From: Lachnospira eligens | GTDB lineage: Bacteria > Bacillota > Clostridia > Lachnospirales > Lachnospiraceae | Assembly (NCBI RefSeq): GCF_009680455.1 | Contig: NZ_WKRD01000007.1 | Coordinates: 1-64,000, forward strand | DNA length: 64,000 nt | Direction: 5' to 3' | In this document: positions 15,306 to 23,924 of the stretch, one piece after another | How the letters are laid out: every line of letters begins with the position of its first letter | Numbering within the stretch: position 1 is the stretch's first letter | Notes under the pieces: model-generated | Database searches by the model: none | The model's input: the letters and a program-made list of their open reading frames with translations, nothing else | Told to the model about the DNA's origin: nothing | Position numbers and translations under genes: made by a program

Positions 15306-16964
15306 ATGTTTTGCACAAAATGCGGATATAATGCAGGGACAGCTAAGTTTTGTCCAAAGTGTGGAAATCCTTTAAATCCACAGCCAGTACAGGAAACACC
15401 TGTACAGAACGAACCGGTTGTACAGACGGTACAGAGTGAGCCGGTTGTACAGCAGCAGTTTGGAACTCAGCCACAGTCAGGGGCAGTTCCTCCAGTGAAT
15501 GCAGACGTACCAAGATATCAGGAAGCACCTCCTATGCAGCCACAGCCTAGGAAGAAAAAGAAGAAATGGCCAATTGTTGTTGCTATAATAGCAGTTATTG
15601 CGGCAGCGGCAGCAGTAATTGGATTTGTAGTACTTCCTAATGTGTTATCACCAGATAAGCATGCAAAAGCAGCTATCAAGAAGCTTGGAACAGGTCTTGA
15701 GAATACAGCAAGCAGTGCGTTTGATAATATGTCATTTACATCTGTATCAGATAAGAGTCAGATAACAGGTACATTAAAGATTGATACTGCCACAATTGAT
15801 GGCGAGAAGTATTCAGATTATATAAAGGCTGATACAGTTACATATGATATTCAGATGGATGCTTCTACAGAGAAGATGGCAGGAGAGATTAAGTTACAGA
15901 ATGGTTCAGCTACAGCACTTACAGCTACATTTTATTCAGATGGTAATAACATGTATTTCAAAGTTCCTGAGTTGTTCTCAGAGTCATTCGTGATTTCACT
16001 GGCACAGCTAGAGGATGAAATTGATTCAGGCTTTTCTTATGGAAGTATGGGCAGTATTTCAAAGTATTTCTCATCAATTGATACAAGCAATATTGAATTG
16101 TACAGAGAACCTGTTAATGCTGCAGTTAAATGTGTAGTTAAAGGTATTAACACATTTGCAGAAGAATGTGAATACAAGAAGGGCGATAAGCTTACATATA
16201 ATTCTGATAACGGAGACATCAAGGTTTCTGAATATAGCATAACAATAACTAAGGATGCTGTTATTAAGGCATGCGAAACAGTCATTGATGAATTATATGC
16301 AAGTAAAGATCTTTCTTCTTATATGACACTTCTTACAATGGCAGGTGTTTCACAGACAACTATCAAGAGCAGTATTGAGAGTTCATTAAGTGATATGCAG
16401 CCAGTTACAATATCAATGTATGTTAATAAGAAGGATGAGATTGTAAGGCTTGCAATTGATGCGGCAGATTATAACACAAGCGAAAAAGGATTTATTGCAA
16501 TGTCATTTCTTGGCAATGACAATCCATTTGAATATGTTGTTATCGAAGCAGATGTTGATGATATTAATATGAAGTATACAGTAAGGACACAGGATAATAA
16601 GGCTGCACTGGCATTAGAGATGACTCAGAATAAAGAGTATATCAAAGCAGGAGCAGAGCTCAGTGCATCAGGAACAACGGTAAAGATTGATAATCTTTAT
16701 GTGAATAGTAATATTGATGGCAGCAATATAGATATGAAGCTTTCAGGTGAAGCTACACAGAAGGAATTCAGCAAGTTAAAATATTCTGCATCAGATTATT
16801 CGGGAGCTTATAATCTTGCTAATCTTACTGATACACAGAGCACAACACTGGCATATGAGCTTATGAAGAATTTAAATGTTTTATCTAATGTGTTCAGTGA
16901 TAATCTATATAATGAATTGTTTAATGGAAAGAGTTCTTCTGGTAGTGCAAGACTTGGGTTTTAA
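15306..16964 (+). CDS. Zinc-ribbon, single-pass membrane protein with large extracellular domain
   Basis: 552 aa. The first 22 residues are a zinc ribbon (CTKCGYNAGTAKFCPKCG, two CxxC pairs). A Pro/Gln-rich linker (residues about 27-80, PVQ/EPVVQ repeats) follows, then basic RKKKKKWP and one membrane span (about 84-110). The remaining 440 residues, rich in Ser, Asp and Lys, should lie outside the cell. The layout matches the zinc-ribbon membrane proteins common in Firmicutes. I recognise no enzyme motif. GAGGGGAG precedes the start. It ends 47 nt before the flotillin gene, so the two may form a membrane-organising unit. Confidence 0.7.
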   Translation: MFCTKCGYNAGTAKFCPKCGNPLNPQPVQETPVQNEPVVQTVQSEPVVQQQFGTQPQSGAVPPVNADVPRYQEAPPMQPQPRKKKKKWPIVVAIIAVIAAAAAVIGFVVLPNVLSPDKHAKAAIKKLGTGLENTASSAFDNMSFTSVSDKSQITGTLKIDTATIDGEKYSDYIKADTVTYDIQMDASTEKMAGEIKLQNGSATALTATFYSDGNNMYFKVPELFSESFVISLAQLEDEIDSGFSYGSMGSISKYFSSIDTSNIELYREPVNAAVKCVVKGINTFAEECEYKKGDKLTYNSDNGDIKVSEYSITITKDAVIKACETVIDELYASKDLSSYMTLLTMAGVSQTTIKSSIESSLSDMQPVTISMYVNKKDEIVRLAIDAADYNTSEKGFIAMSFLGNDNPFEYVVIEADVDDINMKYTVRTQDNKAALALEMTQNKEYIKAGAELSASGTTVKIDNLYVNSNIDGSNIDMKLSGEATQKEFSKLKYSASDYSGAYNLANLTDTQSTTLAYELMKNLNVLSNVFSDNLYNELFNGKSSSGSARLGF

Positions 16965-17011
16965 TGGCAGTTATTAACTAATGAGTAATTAGAAAGATGA
17001 GGGTATATAAT

Positions 17012-18547
17012 ATGGAATTGGCAATTATTATTGGGGTAGTTGTGATTTTATTTATCGTTTTTATTCTTGCAAGTTATATTAAAGCACCAACAGACAGGGC
17101 ACTGATTGTTTCAGGTCTTAGAAAGAATCCTAAATTTGTTATTGGTAAGTCAGCATTAAGAATTCCATTCTTACAGAGAGTTGATAAACTTGAACTCAAG
17201 ATGATTTCTGTTGATGTCAAGACAAAGGAATCAGTTCCAACCAATGAATATATTAATGTCAATATTGATTCTGCTGTAAAGATTAAGGTTGGTTCTTCTA
17301 AGGAAATGCTTGAGAAAGCAGCAAGCAACTTCCTTAACAAGAACGAAGATTATATCAGAAACTCAGTAGGAGATGTATTAGAGGGTAATGTTCGTGAGAT
17401 TATAGGACAGATGAGGCTGGAAGATATTGTTCAGGACAGAAAGATGTTTGCTGAGAAGGTACAGGAAAATGCTGCTCCGGATATGGCAAGAATGGGTCTT
17501 GAAATAGTAAGCTTTAATGTCCAGAATGTTACTGATGAGGGAAATGTTATTGAGAACCTTGGTATTGACAGGGTTGTAAGTATCAGTAAATCAGCACAGA
17601 TATCAAGAGCAGAATCAGAAAGGGATATTGCAGTTGCCAAGGCTAATGCAACAAAGCAGGCAAATGATGCAAGAATCGAAGCTGAGACTGCTATTGCAGA
17701 AAGAAATAACGAACTTGAGATTAAGAAACAGGAATTAAAGAGATCAGCAGATGTTAAGAAAGCTGAGGCTGATGCTGCATACGAAATCCAGCAGCAGGAA
17801 CAGAGAAAAACAATCGAAATTACAACTGCGAATGCTAATATTGCAAAGCAGGAGAAAGAGATTGAGTTAAGAGAGAAAGAGATTGCTGTTAAGGAAAAAA
17901 CACTTGATGCAGATATACGTAAGCAGGCAGAAGCAGAGAAATACGCAACACAGCAGAAGGCTGATGCACAGCTTTACCAGAGACAGAAGGAAGCAGAAGC
18001 AAAACAGTTCGAAATTCAGAAACAGGCAGAGGCTAAGAAGGCACAGGCAGAAGCAGACAGATTTGCAAAAGAGCAGGAAGCTGAGGCTGTTAAGGCACAG
18101 GGAATTGCTGAAGCAGAAAGCATTAAGGCAAAAGGTCTTGCAGATGCAGAAAGTATTAAGGCAAGAGGTCTTGCTGAGGCTGAGGCTATGGAAAAGAAAG
18201 CAGAGGCAATGGCTAAGTATGGTAAAGCTGCTATGACAGAGATGATTATTAAAGTCCTTCCACAGATGGCAGAAGCAATTGCAAAGCCTCTTGAAAGCAT
18301 TGATAAGGTTACTATTATTGATGGAGGTTCAGGTGAGAACGGAGTAGGAACTTTCAGTGGTAATGTACTGTCAGTTCTTGCTAAGACAATTGAGAGTATC
18401 AAGGAAACTACAGGTTTTGACCTGACAGAAGTCATGAAGGCTAATACATATGATGCAAAGACTACTAAGAACGTTAATTTCACAGGTCTTCCAGAAGAGA
18501 TGAGTGCAGCAGCTAAAGAGCCTGAAACTGATGGTAAAACAGAATAA
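17012..18547 (+). CDS. Flotillin-like SPFH/band 7 protein
   Basis: 511 aa. An N-terminal membrane segment (MELAIIIGVVVILFIVFILA) is followed by an SPFH domain (to about residue 200) and a long Ala/Glu/Lys/Gln coiled coil (about 205-400) with repeated AEAESIKAKG-type units, then a C-terminal domain with MAEAIAKPLESIDKV. This is the flotillin layout; such proteins organise functional membrane microdomains. The ATG at 17012 is chosen because GAGGG sits about 9 nt before it, while an upstream ATG at 16997 overlaps that site. The nearest neighbour upstream is the zinc-ribbon membrane protein. Confidence 0.9.
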   Translation: MELAIIIGVVVILFIVFILASYIKAPTDRALIVSGLRKNPKFVIGKSALRIPFLQRVDKLELKMISVDVKTKESVPTNEYINVNIDSAVKIKVGSSKEMLEKAASNFLNKNEDYIRNSVGDVLEGNVREIIGQMRLEDIVQDRKMFAEKVQENAAPDMARMGLEIVSFNVQNVTDEGNVIENLGIDRVVSISKSAQISRAESERDIAVAKANATKQANDARIEAETAIAERNNELEIKKQELKRSADVKKAEADAAYEIQQQEQRKTIEITTANANIAKQEKEIELREKEIAVKEKTLDADIRKQAEAEKYATQQKADAQLYQRQKEAEAKQFEIQKQAEAKKAQAEADRFAKEQEAEAVKAQGIAEAESIKAKGLADAESIKARGLAEAEAMEKKAEAMAKYGKAAMTEMIIKVLPQMAEAIAKPLESIDKVTIIDGGSGENGVGTFSGNVLSVLAKTIESIKETTGFDLTEVMKANTYDAKTTKNVNFTGLPEEMSAAAKEPETDGKTE

Positions 18548-18570
18548 TACTGATTAATTAAGAATCTAAA

Positions 18571-18605
18571 TGTAAAATGTATATGCTGGTATCAGCATTT
18601 TTACA
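18571..18605 (+). terminator. Terminator after the flotillin gene
   Basis: ATGCTG (18583-18588) pairs with CAGCAT (18593-18598), with an outer TGTAAAA (18571-18577) pairing TTTTACA (18599-18605) across a bulge. The T-run is part of the outer arm. Confidence 0.6.
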
Positions 18606-18625
18606 GTAAGAGCCGGTTTTACAAG

Positions 18626-18655
18626 TTGACAATATAAATTGTAGTGAGTTATAAT
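18626..18655 (+). promoter_or_regulatory. Probable promoter of the surface acylation cassette
   Basis: Consensus TTGACA (18626-18631) and TATAAT (18650-18655) with 18-bp spacing. Confidence 0.7.
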
Positions 18656-18685
18656 TTTATAATTCGAATTGAAGGAGAATAGCAT

Positions 18686-18715
18686 TTGAATTATACAAGT
18701 GCATGTGAACAATGA
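18686..18715 (+). other. Possible 9-codon upstream ORF overlapping the next start
   Basis: GAAGGAG (18671-18677) lies 8 nt before a TTG that opens a frame of 9 codons ending TGA at 18713-18715. That stop overlaps the ATG of the lipoprotein gene (ATGA). The lipoprotein ATG has no ribosome site of its own at normal distance, so termination-reinitiation coupling is plausible. The peptide itself may have no function. Confidence 0.4.
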
Positions 18716-19680
18716 TTAAACAAAGATATTTTGCAGGAAGAGTTCTTGTATATGGATTGATAAGTGTTACAGTTATGTTATCTGCAGCAATGACAGGATG
18801 TAACAACAAGAATAATATTTCAGAAGGAAGTATTAAGACAGAAGGAAGTACTAAGACAGAAGGAAATAATCAGTCAGAAGAGTTCAGTGAGACAGATGTG
18901 AATGACCAGCCGTCAGATATTCATGTTGAGCCACCGGTAATTCATGGTATATCAGATAAGACATATTATATAGGCAGCAAAGTTTCATATATGACAGATG
19001 TATATGCAACAGATTTCTCAGGGCAGGAGATTGATGTTGAGGTTGATAAATCACAGGTTAATACTTCACAGCCGGGAAGTTATATTGTTTATTATAAAGC
19101 AGTAGATTCAGATGGTAATGAGACTATAGAAGAAGTGACATTTACTTTTATTGAAGAGGAGACCCAGGAAGTTAAAGTAAACAGCAGTTATTCAACTCTT
19201 GATGAAGTTGTAGCTGCAGTTCTTCAGGATATTACAGACAGTTCTATGTCTAAAGGTCAGAAAGCAAGGGCAATATATAAGTATGCACATGCTAAGATTG
19301 GATATACAGGCAACAGCTATACGAAAAGTTCAGAATGGCAGGATGAAGCATTTGAGGCATTAAAAGAGATTAAGAAGAATGGATATGTGGCTGGTGACTG
19401 TTTCACATATGCTTCTGTTGACAGAGCACTCCTGGATGGAATAGGGGCAGAGTGTATATGGGTTGATAATCAGGGTGCAAGGTCTGGAGATCATAGCTGG
19501 CTTTTATGTAATCTTGGAACAGGCTGGTATCATTTTGATTCAACTAGAATGTATGATGGATTTGAATGCTTTATGCTGACAGATTCACAGGTGCAGGATT
19601 ATATTAACAGAGGAAATTCAATATATAGAAGAGATATGTCTGCGTATCCGGCAACTCCTTCAGAAGAGTTTTCATATTAG
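18712..19680 (+). CDS. Transglutaminase-like lipoprotein with Ig-like domain
   Basis: 322 aa. The N terminus is a lipoprotein signal ending in lipobox SAAMTGC (Cys about residue 30), so it is anchored outside the membrane. A Ser/Thr/Glu linker carries short SIKTEGSTKTEG repeats. A bacterial Ig-like or DUF5011-type domain follows (about 75-148). A transglutaminase-like core comes last: GYVAGDCFTYASVDRAL (Cys), SGDHSWLLC (His) and WYHFDSTR (Asp) give the papain-fold triad. It is probably a cell-wall protease or crosslinking enzyme. An in-frame stop at 18706 fixes the ATG at 18712. It leads a four-gene unit with an MBOAT acyltransferase. Confidence 0.83.
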   Translation: MIKQRYFAGRVLVYGLISVTVMLSAAMTGCNNKNNISEGSIKTEGSTKTEGNNQSEEFSETDVNDQPSDIHVEPPVIHGISDKTYYIGSKVSYMTDVYATDFSGQEIDVEVDKSQVNTSQPGSYIVYYKAVDSDGNETIEEVTFTFIEEETQEVKVNSSYSTLDEVVAAVLQDITDSSMSKGQKARAIYKYAHAKIGYTGNSYTKSSEWQDEAFEALKEIKKNGYVAGDCFTYASVDRALLDGIGAECIWVDNQGARSGDHSWLLCNLGTGWYHFDSTRMYDGFECFMLTDSQVQDYINRGNSIYRRDMSAYPATPSEEFSY

Positions 19681-19695
19681 GGAGGAGTAAGATAA

Positions 19696-21258
19696 ATGTT
19701 ATTTACATCTTATCAGTTTATTTTATTTGTTCTGATTGCACTTATTTTATATTATGTTGCGCCTAAACGTATTCAGTGGATAGTACTGTTATGTATGAAT
19801 ATGTTATTCTATGTGTATGCCGGATTAAGCGGAATAATATTCATAGTAACAACTATCATAACGACGTATGCAGGTGCAAGGCTTATATGCAGGGAGAAAG
19901 ATAGGTCTGTACGCTTCATAGAAGAACATAAAGGTGATATATCCAGAGATGAAAAGAAAAAGCTTAAGAACATTTCTTTAAGAAAACAGAAAATGTTTCT
20001 TACTATTGTTCTGTTTATTAATTTTGGAATACTTGCTGTACTTAAATACACCAATATGTTTATAGTCACATTTACAACATTTAATACGGTTGATTTTGTA
20101 CTTCCGATGGGAATATCATTTTATACATTCCAGTCTACTGGATACATGATTGATGTGTATCGCGGTGTTGCAGATGCAGAGAAGAATCCATTCAGATATG
20201 CATTGTTTGTGTCCTTTTTCCCACAGCTGGTACAGGGACCTATAAGCAGGTGGAATGATCTGAAGAAAAGTCTGCTTGAAAGCCATGCTTTCTCATGGAT
20301 TAATATACAATATGGTTTTGAGAGAATTCTGTGGGGATATTTTAAGAAGATGGTAATTGCAGACAGGGCAGCCATTGGACTTGCCACAATACAGTCGGAT
20401 GTTTCGGTGTATTATGGTGCATATGCATTTGTAGGAATGCTGCTGTACGCAATTGATCTGTATGCAGATTTCACAGGTGGTATAGATATTACAATTGGTG
20501 TTGCACAGATGTTTGGTATTACTCTTCCGGAGAATTTCAGAAGACCATTCTTTTCAAAGAGTATAGCAGAATACTGGAGAAGATGGCATATTACGTTGTG
20601 TGCATGGTTTAAGGATTATCTTTTCTATCCGTTATCAATGTCTAAATGGATGAATAAGGTATCAAGGTGGCTTAAGAAGCACGTTGGAAAGCCAGTAGGT
20701 TCAAGATTTCCAGTGTATTTTTCAAGTCTTACTGTGTGGTTTGTGACAGGTATATGGCATGGTGCAAGCTGGAATTTCGTAGTTTGGGGACTTTTGAACA
20801 GCATAATTATGCTTGTTTCACAGGAACTTAAGCCACTATATGAGAAGGCAGATAACAGGTTAGGTTATAGAAAGTTAAAATATTACAAAGTATTTGAGAT
20901 AATAAGAACTACTGCTATAGTATGCTGCCTGCAGATGCTTGATTATTACAGAGATATTGCAGAGGCATTCCGTATGTTTTTCTCGATGTTTACCAGTGTC
21001 AATTATGCGGCTGTGTTTACTAAGGGAATGTGGAGTATAGGATTATCAGCAGCTGATTATATAGTTATTTTTGCAGGCGTGGTTATAATGTTTGCGGTAA
21101 GCCTGCTTGAGAGAAAATGTCCGGTAAGAGACCGGTTAGCAAAGAAGAATTATATTATAAGATATACAGTTTTTCTTGTGATTTTTCTGCTTATAGCTGT
21201 ATTTGGAATCTATGGAACCGGATACGAGTCAAGTCAGTTTATATATAATCAGTTTTAG
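19696..21258 (+). CDS. MBOAT family O-acyltransferase (AlgI/DltB-like)
   Basis: 520 aa with about ten hydrophobic spans. MBOAT proteins move acyl groups from a cytosolic donor across the membrane onto polysaccharides or teichoic acids. Signatures are LPMGISFYTFQS, QGPISRW, ENFRRPFFSKSIAEYWRRWHITLCAWFKDYLFYP read in parts, and the catalytic His in VTGIWHGASWNFVVWG. Length fits AlgI-type proteins rather than shorter DltB. No dltA or dltC is adjacent, so acetylation of a surface glycan is the likelier role. GGAGGAG precedes the ATG, and the gap to the SGNH-like gene is under 30 nt. Confidence 0.9.
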   Translation: MLFTSYQFILFVLIALILYYVAPKRIQWIVLLCMNMLFYVYAGLSGIIFIVTTIITTYAGARLICREKDRSVRFIEEHKGDISRDEKKKLKNISLRKQKMFLTIVLFINFGILAVLKYTNMFIVTFTTFNTVDFVLPMGISFYTFQSTGYMIDVYRGVADAEKNPFRYALFVSFFPQLVQGPISRWNDLKKSLLESHAFSWINIQYGFERILWGYFKKMVIADRAAIGLATIQSDVSVYYGAYAFVGMLLYAIDLYADFTGGIDITIGVAQMFGITLPENFRRPFFSKSIAEYWRRWHITLCAWFKDYLFYPLSMSKWMNKVSRWLKKHVGKPVGSRFPVYFSSLTVWFVTGIWHGASWNFVVWGLLNSIIMLVSQELKPLYEKADNRLGYRKLKYYKVFEIIRTTAIVCCLQMLDYYRDIAEAFRMFFSMFTSVNYAAVFTKGMWSIGLSAADYIVIFAGVVIMFAVSLLERKCPVRDRLAKKNYIIRYTVFLVIFLLIAVFGIYGTGYESSQFIYNQF

Positions 21259-21287
21259 AAAACATTTTCTAAGGAATGGAGATAGTT

Positions 21288-22301
21288 TTGAGAAAGAAGA
21301 TATGTACAGGTATTGCAGTTGTCATAATACCGATAGTATGTCTGTATCTTTTACAGTGTCTGTTAGTTCCTAAATATGCATCAGATATTAAAGAAGGTGC
21401 AATGATTAAGGAATATTATAACAGTGAAAAGAATCATGATGTGCTTATTCTTGGTGACTGTGAAGTGTATGAGAATATATCCCCTGTTACAATGTGGGAG
21501 AATTACGGAATATCAAGTTATATCCGTGGAAGTGCGGAACAGCTTATATGGCAGTCGTATTATCTTTTAGAGGATACACTAAAGTATGAGAAACCGCAGG
21601 TTGTTATTGTAAATGTACTTGCAATGACAGAAAGTGATGCCAAAAACGAGGCTTATAACAGAATGACACTGGATGGCATGAAGCTTTCAAAGTATAAGAT
21701 AGCTTCTATAAAGGAGTCAATGACAGAAGAAGAGAATATGGCCAGCTATATATTCCCACTGCTTAGATATCACTCAAGATGGAGTGAATTGTCATCAGAG
21801 GATTTCAGATATATGTGGAAAACACCATCTGTTACGACTAACGGTTATCTTATGCAGAAAGGTGTAAGACCAGTTAAGACCATACCAAAAGCTGCACCAC
21901 TTGCTAATTATACATTCAGTGACAGGAATATGGAATATCTTGATAAGATATATTCACTTTGTAAAGATAATGGTATTAATCTTGTTCTTATGAAAGCACC
22001 GAGTGTATATCCTCACTGGTATGATGAGTGGGATAAGCAGGTTAGTGATTATGCGTATGAGCATGGAATACTATATCTTAATACAATTAATGAGGCTGGA
22101 AATATAGGTATAGACTATACTACTGATACATTTGACTATGGACAGCATCTTAATGTGGAAGGAGCTGAGAAGCTGTCGTTATATCTTGGGGAACAGCTTG
22201 TTAAGAATTTCAGGCTTACTGACCATAGACAGGATGAATCATATAAGAATGCATGGCAGACAATAGTTAATAAATATTACGAAGAGAAACAGGGAGATTG
22301 A
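21288..22301 (+). CDS. SGNH/AlgX-like membrane-anchored partner of the MBOAT protein, Cys in place of Ser
   Basis: 337 aa from the TTG at 21288. That start is favoured by GGAG at 21278-21281; an in-frame ATG at 21276 abuts its own ribosome site. One N-terminal membrane anchor (VVIIPIVCLYLLQCLLV) is followed by an extracellular SGNH-like domain. Block I reads ILGDCEVYENISP where most family members have GDS. The C-terminal DTFDYGQHLNVEGAEKL matches the Asp-His block V, and the middle INLVLMKAP strand fits the fold. The family acts with MBOAT proteins to complete acyl transfer to glycans. The Ser-to-Cys change (TGT at 21459-21461) is notable. The stop overlaps the start region of the next lipoprotein. 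Confidence 0.65.
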   Translation: MRKKICTGIAVVIIPIVCLYLLQCLLVPKYASDIKEGAMIKEYYNSEKNHDVLILGDCEVYENISPVTMWENYGISSYIRGSAEQLIWQSYYLLEDTLKYEKPQVVIVNVLAMTESDAKNEAYNRMTLDGMKLSKYKIASIKESMTEEENMASYIFPLLRYHSRWSELSSEDFRYMWKTPSVTTNGYLMQKGVRPVKTIPKAAPLANYTFSDRNMEYLDKIYSLCKDNGINLVLMKAPSVYPHWYDEWDKQVSDYAYEHGILYLNTINEAGNIGIDYTTDTFDYGQHLNVEGAEKLSLYLGEQLVKNFRLTDHRQDESYKNAWQTIVNKYYEEKQGD

Positions 22302-22303
22302 TT

Positions 22304-22825
22304 ATGAGAAAGAAGAGTTTAATGTTAGCAGCAGTACTTGCAGCAGGAGTTATGATGGCAGCATGTGGAAGTGCATCAACACTGCCAGATAATAGTCAGG
22401 AAAAGCCAGTTGCATCACAGCAGACGGAAAGTAAGTATTCATTTGAATTAAAAGGCATAGAGTTAAAGACAGATGGCGATCTTACAGAATATACATCTAA
22501 GCTTGGAGAACCTTCTGGTGGTTACTATGAGGCTAAAAGCTGTGCATTTGAAGGAATGGACAAATTCTATTACTATGATAGCGTAACTCTACAGGGATAT
22601 CAGAAGGACGGAAATGATAAGCTTTATTCTATAACACTTATGGATGATGCTGTTAAGACTAAAGAAGGTGTCCGTATTGGCGATAAGAAAGATAAGGTTT
22701 TATCAGCATATGGAAGTGATTATACAGAAGCTGACGGACAGCTTCTGTATGAATCAGGTAACACAAGACTTTCGTTCGTTATGAAGGATGATGAAGTACA
22801 GAGCATAATATACAGTGTTAAATAA
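22304..22825 (+). CDS. Small lipoprotein of unknown function
   Basis: 173 aa. The start MRKKSLMLAAVLAAGVMMAACG is a lipoprotein signal with lipobox MAAC (Cys about residue 22). The mature part is acidic, rich in Tyr, Lys and Asp, and has repeated YESGN/YYDS-type strands suggesting a small beta fold. No family is recognised. The ATG at 22304 follows GGGAG, and the gene begins 2 nt after the SGNH-like stop. Being last in the acylation cassette suggests an accessory surface role. Confidence 0.65.
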   Translation: MRKKSLMLAAVLAAGVMMAACGSASTLPDNSQEKPVASQQTESKYSFELKGIELKTDGDLTEYTSKLGEPSGGYYEAKSCAFEGMDKFYYYDSVTLQGYQKDGNDKLYSITLMDDAVKTKEGVRIGDKKDKVLSAYGSDYTEADGQLLYESGNTRLSFVMKDDEVQSIIYSVK

Positions 22826-22840
22826 TTCAATGGAACATAG

Positions 22841-22889
22841 CAATTAATCCCGTCAGACTGGTTTACAGACAGTCTGGCGGGATTAATTG
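22841..22889. terminator. Strong bidirectional terminator
   Basis: A 20-bp stem (22841-22860 with 22870-22889, one G-T pair) with a 9-nt loop separates the plus-strand cassette from the converging amidase gene. Confidence 0.85.
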
Positions 22890-22911
22890 TTGTATGACTA
22901 TCAGCGTATAT

Positions 22912-23826
22912 TTATGAGTATACAATATATGTGTTGTATCGGAATTTACGCAGCTTCTGCTCCATTTTAATGGCGTTTGAAAGCTGTCTGAAAGCACCAA
23001 CCTGAACTTTATAATAGTCATTCTCATATATGATAAAAGCTGGGAATCCTTCAATAAGCAGGGAATTAAGCATGCGGTCTGCATTATTTTTATTGCGGTA
23101 GGCACCAACCTGAACACGATAAAGTGGCTCAGGAGAGAGGTCATCATCACAGTTACATGCTGGTTTAGCAGGAGGTGCAGGCTTTTTTTCGCATGCTGCA
23201 GGCATAATTTCAGCGGATTTGGCAGAATCTGATTTCACTGATGGGACTTCACCTGAAGCAGCCTGTGCAGTAGTATTATTTGTCTTTGGTTTAATTCCAA
23301 GGGTCTTAAGAATACCATCTGCGATTCCATTTGCAATCTGGTTAAAGTTCTTATCAAATGTTTCATTATCTTTATCGTTGTTAATAAAGCCGGCTTCTAC
23401 AAGTACGGCAGGCATTTTTGTCCGTTTGAGTACAACAAGGTTAGGACGTTCGGTAATTCCAAGATTTTTAAAGCCAGCCTTTTCCAGCTCAGAATTGATA
23501 TTGGCAGCCATCTGTGATTTAATACCGGAATTATTGTAAACAAGAGTTTCCACGCCTGTGTACTGGTTAGGCGTAGGGGATGAATTTCTGTGGATTGAAA
23601 CAAAATAATCAGCCTTAGCATCATTGGCATCAGTCGCTTTTTTAAAAGGTGTCTCATATTCATCAGTAGTACGGGTGTACACAACGTCAATACCATTTTT
23701 TTCTAATATATCACCTACGGCAAGAGCGAGCTTTAAGTTGTCATCTTTCTCAGCTCTGCCATTATATGTTGCACCATAGTCGCTACCGCCGTGTCCGGCA
23801 TCTACAGCTATCTTATATTGAGCCAT
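22912..23826 (-). CDS. N-acetylmuramoyl-L-alanine amidase with C-terminal SPOR domain
   Basis: 304 aa. The amidase_3 catalytic domain (residues 1-175) starts with YKIAVDAGHGGSDYGATYNG (Zn-binding His), then SIHRNSSP with the second His, and a catalytic Glu in VLVEAGFINN. A Pro/Lys/Cys-rich linker joins it to a SPOR domain (about 230-304, YRVQVGAYRNKNNADRM and YKVQVGAFRQLSNA) that binds denuded septal peptidoglycan. There is no signal peptide, as in Bacillus CwlC-type mother-cell lysis enzymes. The ATG at 23826 (MAQYK) has GGAG seven bases upstream, so longer forms are unlikely. It is divergent from a SpoIID-like gene. Confidence 0.88.
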   Translation of the reverse strand: MAQYKIAVDAGHGGSDYGATYNGRAEKDDNLKLALAVGDILEKNGIDVVYTRTTDEYETPFKKATDANDAKADYFVSIHRNSSPTPNQYTGVETLVYNNSGIKSQMAANINSELEKAGFKNLGITERPNLVVLKRTKMPAVLVEAGFINNDKDNETFDKNFNQIANGIADGILKTLGIKPKTNNTTAQAASGEVPSVKSDSAKSAEIMPAACEKKPAPPAKPACNCDDDLSPEPLYRVQVGAYRNKNNADRMLNSLLIEGFPAFIIYENDYYKVQVGAFRQLSNAIKMEQKLRKFRYNTYIVYS

Positions 23827-23853
23827 AATATCTCCGATAACATTAATCATATT

Positions 23854-23861
23854 ATTGTATG
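23854..23861 (-). promoter_or_regulatory. Possible sigma-E-like -10 element of the amidase gene
   Basis: On the minus strand, CATACAAT matches the -10 consensus of the sporulation factor sigma-E. I do not find a good -35 box at the expected distance, so this is a weak call supported mainly by the gene's type. Confidence 0.25.
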
Positions 23862-23924
23862 CAAAAGACATAATAAGCGTACCTGTCACATATATTTATC
23901 TTAAGATGAGAAAGAGGACAGATT

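Noticed and set aside
18016..18483. Long minus-strand frame opposite the flotillin coiled coil
   Set aside because: It has no ribosome site and a biased shadow composition from the Ala/Glu-rich repeat on the other strand.
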